Program-made: the position numbers and the translations under genes | The notes under the pieces: generated by a model | Seen by the model: only the letters and a program-made list of their open reading frames with translations | Database searches by the model: none | Told to the model about the DNA's origin: nothing | Shown: one piece after another, positions 61,310 to 64,000 of the stretch | How the letters are laid out: each line of letters opens with the position of its first letter | Position numbering within the stretch: the first letter of the stretch is position 1 | NCBI RefSeq assembly: GCF_001506165.1 | Contig: NZ_CP011427.1 | Coordinates: 1,240,001-1,304,000 of the forward strand | DNA length: 64,000 nucleotides | Direction of reading: 5' to 3' | Source: Pantoea vagans | GTDB taxonomy: Bacteria; Pseudomonadota; Gammaproteobacteria; Enterobacterales; Enterobacteriaceae

Positions 61310-63109
61310 ATGAAGAGACTGATAACGACGCTGGCCATCCTGTTAGTGGTGGTGGTCGCGGGCATGACGGCACTGGTGTTGCTGGTCAATCCCAACGACT
61401 TTCGTACCTATATGGTGCAACAGGTACAGCAGCGCAGCGGTTATCAGCTTGAAGTAAGCGGCGATCTGCGCTGGCACGTCTGGCCGCAACTCAGTATCCT
61501 CGCCGGACGCATGAGCCTGACCGCACCGGGCGCCAGCCAGCCGATGGTCACCGCAGAAAACATGCGGCTGGATGTGAACCTCTGGCCGCTGTTGTCACAT
61601 CAGTTGAGCGTAAGCCAGGTGATGCTGAAGAATGCCGTGATTCGTGCCACGCCGGATAGTGCTCCGCAAAAAATCAGTGGGTCTCCGGTGGGCCCGCGTG
61701 ACGCGGAACCGGTGAGTACGGGCACAAATGGTTGGTCATTTGATATCGCAAAACTTCGCGTCGCCGACAGTCTGCTCATCTGGCAGCAACCGGGCGGTGA
61801 AGAGTACAACTTCCGCAATCTCAATCTGAATCTCGATCAGGATGCCAGCAAGAACGCCAGCATTGAACTTGCCACGCGTATTTCGCGTAATCAGCGTAAC
61901 GTCAGCGTCAATCTCAAAGGCCAGATGAATGTGGCGCAGTATCCACATCGGTTAGTGGGCCAGCTAGATGAGCTGGATTACACGCTGGATGGCGCCAATC
62001 TGCCACCGCAGGGCATCAAAGGTACGCTGAGCGGGCAGGGAGAATGGAACGGTGATAAGCAGCAGTTTTCAATGCAGAAGATGCAACTGACGGCCAACGA
62101 CAGCACGCTGGATGGTTCGGCAGAAGGGCGCTTAACCCTGCCACAACAGCTTAACCTGGCGCTGCATGCCACCACATTAAATCTCGACAACCTGATGGCC
62201 AGCGCGCCAGCCAGCGATAACAGCACGGCGCAGCACGCCAGCGTGATCCGCACGCCGGTTATTGCCGAGCCGCGCAACCGGGAAAATGCGGATTCCCCGC
62301 TGAATTTGATGGATCTGACTCTGAGTCTCAATGCGGACAGCGGCGTATGGCGTGGGCTGACGCTGACGAACCTGCAAATTGATGCCAGCAATCAGGAAGG
62401 TCTGATGACGCTGAGTAAGCTGCAGGGCAAAATCGGCGACGGTCATTTCTCTTTGCCTGGCTCAGTGGATATTCGCCAACCGGTGACGCAGGTCGCGTTA
62501 CAGCCAGAAATTGAGAACATCAGCATAGCACCGCTGATGAAAGCCTTAGAGTTACCTGAGAGCCTGCAAGGCACGGTCTCAATGAAGGGCAATCTCAGTG
62601 GCGCGGGCTTAAGCGTGGAGGAAGCCAAACGTAACTGGCAGGGCAGTGCGGAAATGGAAGCCACCAACCTGCAACTGTCGCAGTTGAATTTGCAGCAGAT
62701 GGTGCGCCGCGCAGTGTCGCGCGTCAGCAATCGCGTGAGTAATGATGAACCGGACGATCAGGGCATTCAGCAACTGAGCGGACGTATTAGCTTGCAGCAG
62801 GGGAAAATTGTCATGCCGGACCTGCAGGGTGGCAGTAGCCGACTGGCGGTGCAGACCAAGGGCAGTATTGATGTCGTGAACCAACAACTCGACGTGACCA
62901 TTAATATGATGCTGCGCGGCTGGAAAGGTGACGACAAGCTGGCCGGTCTGTTGAACTCGCAAACCATTCCGCTGCGTATGTACGGCGGCTGGAATAATTT
63001 GCAGTATTCATTGCCAGTGGACGATGTGGTGCGTCAGCAGTTGCAGAGCGAAGCGAAGTCGCGTTTGAACGAGTGGCTTGACCGCCAGCAGCCAGCGAAA
63101 CAGCCGTAA
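61310..63109 (+). CDS. asmA: AsmA-family outer-membrane assembly protein
   Basis: A 599-residue protein with an N-terminal membrane anchor (LITTLAILLVVVVAGMTALVLLV) and the AsmA domain with VNPNDFRTYMVQQVQQRSGYQLEVSGDLRWHVWPQ-like opening (first 60 residues). The rest is periplasmic beta-rich repeats typical of bridge-like lipid transfer proteins; E. coli AsmA is 617 residues. It helps glycerophospholipid supply to, and biogenesis of, the outer membrane. Its last gene position after udk-dcd is as in E. coli. A REP cluster follows the stop. Confidence 0.95.
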   Translation: MKRLITTLAILLVVVVAGMTALVLLVNPNDFRTYMVQQVQQRSGYQLEVSGDLRWHVWPQLSILAGRMSLTAPGASQPMVTAENMRLDVNLWPLLSHQLSVSQVMLKNAVIRATPDSAPQKISGSPVGPRDAEPVSTGTNGWSFDIAKLRVADSLLIWQQPGGEEYNFRNLNLNLDQDASKNASIELATRISRNQRNVSVNLKGQMNVAQYPHRLVGQLDELDYTLDGANLPPQGIKGTLSGQGEWNGDKQQFSMQKMQLTANDSTLDGSAEGRLTLPQQLNLALHATTLNLDNLMASAPASDNSTAQHASVIRTPVIAEPRNRENADSPLNLMDLTLSLNADSGVWRGLTLTNLQIDASNQEGLMTLSKLQGKIGDGHFSLPGSVDIRQPVTQVALQPEIENISIAPLMKALELPESLQGTVSMKGNLSGAGLSVEEAKRNWQGSAEMEATNLQLSQLNLQQMVRRAVSRVSNRVSNDEPDDQGIQQLSGRISLQQGKIVMPDLQGGSSRLAVQTKGSIDVVNQQLDVTINMMLRGWKGDDKLAGLLNSQTIPLRMYGGWNNLQYSLPVDDVVRQQLQSEAKSRLNEWLDRQQPAKQP

Positions 63110-63114
63110 TACCT

Positions 63115-63220
63115 GGTGCGCATAAATGCGCACCCTACGAAATTGTGCACTACCGCGCGATAAATCGCGCCGCTACACAAATGATGCTCGTACCGTAGCG
63201 GCGCAATTTATTGCGCGGTA
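63115..63220. repeat. Cluster of three GTAG-footed REP palindromes
   Basis: GGTGCGCAT-AA-ATGCGCACC with CTAC foot (63115-63138), then an inverted pair (63151-63176 and 63195-63220) that is complementary over 26 bases with two mismatches. The cluster combines the GGTGCGC and GTAGCGGCGC stem types in one place. It overlaps the 3' end of yegH by a few bases. Confidence 0.85.
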
Positions 63221-64000
63221 TCTGGACCTGGCACAATCTCCACCTTCTGCACCCGATGATTTTCGACCTGCAACGTTCTTAACAAATAATCTCCCACCTG
63301 CAACTCTTCACCCTCTTCAGGCACATGCTGCAAACTGTCCATCAGGAAACCCGCCAGCGTATGGTAATTGCCTTTTTCATCCAGCGGCAGACGCACATAG
63401 GCGGCTAAATCCTCCAGCGGGATATGACCGTTAGCCACCCAACCTCCGTGCGGGAGCGGTTGAATGTCATAGCGTGCATCAATCTCTTCGCCTTCATTGG
63501 GCAGATTGCCCGCAATGGTCTCCATCAGATCGCTCAGCGTCACCACCCCTTCCACGGAACCGAACTCATCCACTACAAAGGCGAAGTGGGTTCTGGCGTG
63601 GCGGAACTGCTCCAGCGCCTGCAATAACGTCAATCGTTCAGGGAAAATCAGCGGCTGGCGTATCAGCGCGCGCAAATCCAGCTGGTTGCTGTGTAAAGAC
63701 TGATGCAGCAGATCAATGACGTGCACCACGCCGAGTGGATCCTGCCCCCGTTCCGTCACCAGAATGCGCGTATGCTGATTGCTGTCCAGCTTCGCCATGA
63801 TGGCCGCAGGATCTTCACTCAGGTCGATATGCTCAATATCGTGGCGCGATGTCATGATGCTGCTGATATGGCGTTGGCCTAATCCCAATACGCGCGCAAT
63901 CATGCGGCGTTCCTGGCGATTAAATAGCTCGCCTTCTTGGTGATCGCTCAGTAATGAGGCGGTGTCGGCATCCAGTTCAGCCCGTTGCGCTTCGCCACGC
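63208..64000 (-). CDS. yegH: TerC/CBS/CorC-domain membrane protein YegH (3' part)
   Basis: The frame is open to the window edge, so the start and the N-terminal TerC membrane domain lie outside. The visible 263 residues hold the linker (ELFNRQERRMIARVLGLGQRHISSIM-type segment), two CBS domains (about ILVTERGQDPLGVVHVID and FAFVVDEFGSVEGVVTLSDL) and the CorC/HlyC C-terminal domain (about DARYDIQPLPHGGWVANGHIPLED to the end). The position beside asmA matches E. coli yegH. The role is unknown; related proteins are linked to metal or cation homeostasis. Confidence 0.82.
   Translation of the reverse strand, partial: RGEAQRAELDADTASLLSDHQEGELFNRQERRMIARVLGLGQRHISSIMTSRHDIEHIDLSEDPAAIMAKLDSNQHTRILVTERGQDPLGVVHVIDLLHQSLHSNQLDLRALIRQPLIFPERLTLLQALEQFRHARTHFAFVVDEFGSVEGVVTLSDLMETIAGNLPNEGEEIDARYDIQPLPHGGWVANGHIPLEDLAAYVRLPLDEKGNYHTLAGFLMDSLQHVPEEGEELQVGDYLLRTLQVENHRVQKVEIVPGPDTAQ

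Overview
The window is chromosomal backbone DNA from an enterobacterium. The gene order follows the E. coli 45-48 min region in reverse: yeiE-lysP, yeiG/frmB, folE-yeiB, galS-mglBAC, sanA, cdd-yohKJ, metG-mrp, thiMD, fbaB, yegS-cyaR-yegQ, baeRS-mdtDCBA, yegD, yegE, udk-dcd-asmA-yegH. Protein similarity is high but not E. coli-like. The moderately high GC, the GTAG-footed short REP pairs, and extra genes (a LysR-frmAB operon, an OprB-type porin, a FecCD/ATPase pair at the cirA position) suggest Erwiniaceae, most likely Pantoea or a close relative. The genus is an inference.

Layout. 1-5 kb: DUF1232 protein, yeiE, lysP, then a Fur-box-fronted ferric-chelate ABC permease and ATPase. 5-9.2 kb: glutathione-dependent formaldehyde detoxification (frmB, frmA) behind a LysR regulator, divergent from a YbfB/YjiJ-type MFS gene. 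9.3-16.4 kb: folE, yeiB, galS and mglBAC; the galS and mgl promoters carry paired GalS and CRP sites. 16.4-25.8 kb: sanA with an ERIC element in its leader, maeA, cdd, yohK-yohJ, a small DUF559 gene, metG, mrp and an acetyltransferase. 25.8-31.8 kb: ahpCF with an OxyR-like site, a small CxxC protein, an AT-rich gap, a TPP riboswitch, thiMD and fbaB. 31.9-38.3 kb: the most accessory-looking part, a CRP-fronted operon of rspB-, MFS-, ydfI- and rspR-like genes (no rspA in the window), tRNA-Asn and a Gfo/Idh oxidoreductase. 38.4-52 kb: yegS, the sRNA CyaR, yegQ, and the baeRS-mdtABCD envelope-stress/efflux operon. 52.3-64 kb: aldo/keto reductase, OprB-type porin, yegD, a DgcE-like cyclase without its EAL tail, a PAP2 phosphatase, udk, dcd, asmA and a partial yegH.

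Themes. CRP control recurs: galS, mglBAC, cyaR, the rsp-like operon and possibly the Gfo/Idh gene have CRP sites. Redox and toxic-carbonyl defence recurs too (frmAB, ahpCF, aldo/keto reductase). Thirteen short GTAG-footed palindromes lie in six intergenic clusters; their stems differ but keep pairing, which points to one mobile REP system with its transposase elsewhere.

I did not find a clearly novel multi-gene system. The best leads are the covarying REP family, the rsp-like operon lacking rspA, the ABC pair without a binding protein, and micro-ORFs in the AT-rich gap before the thiamine riboswitch.
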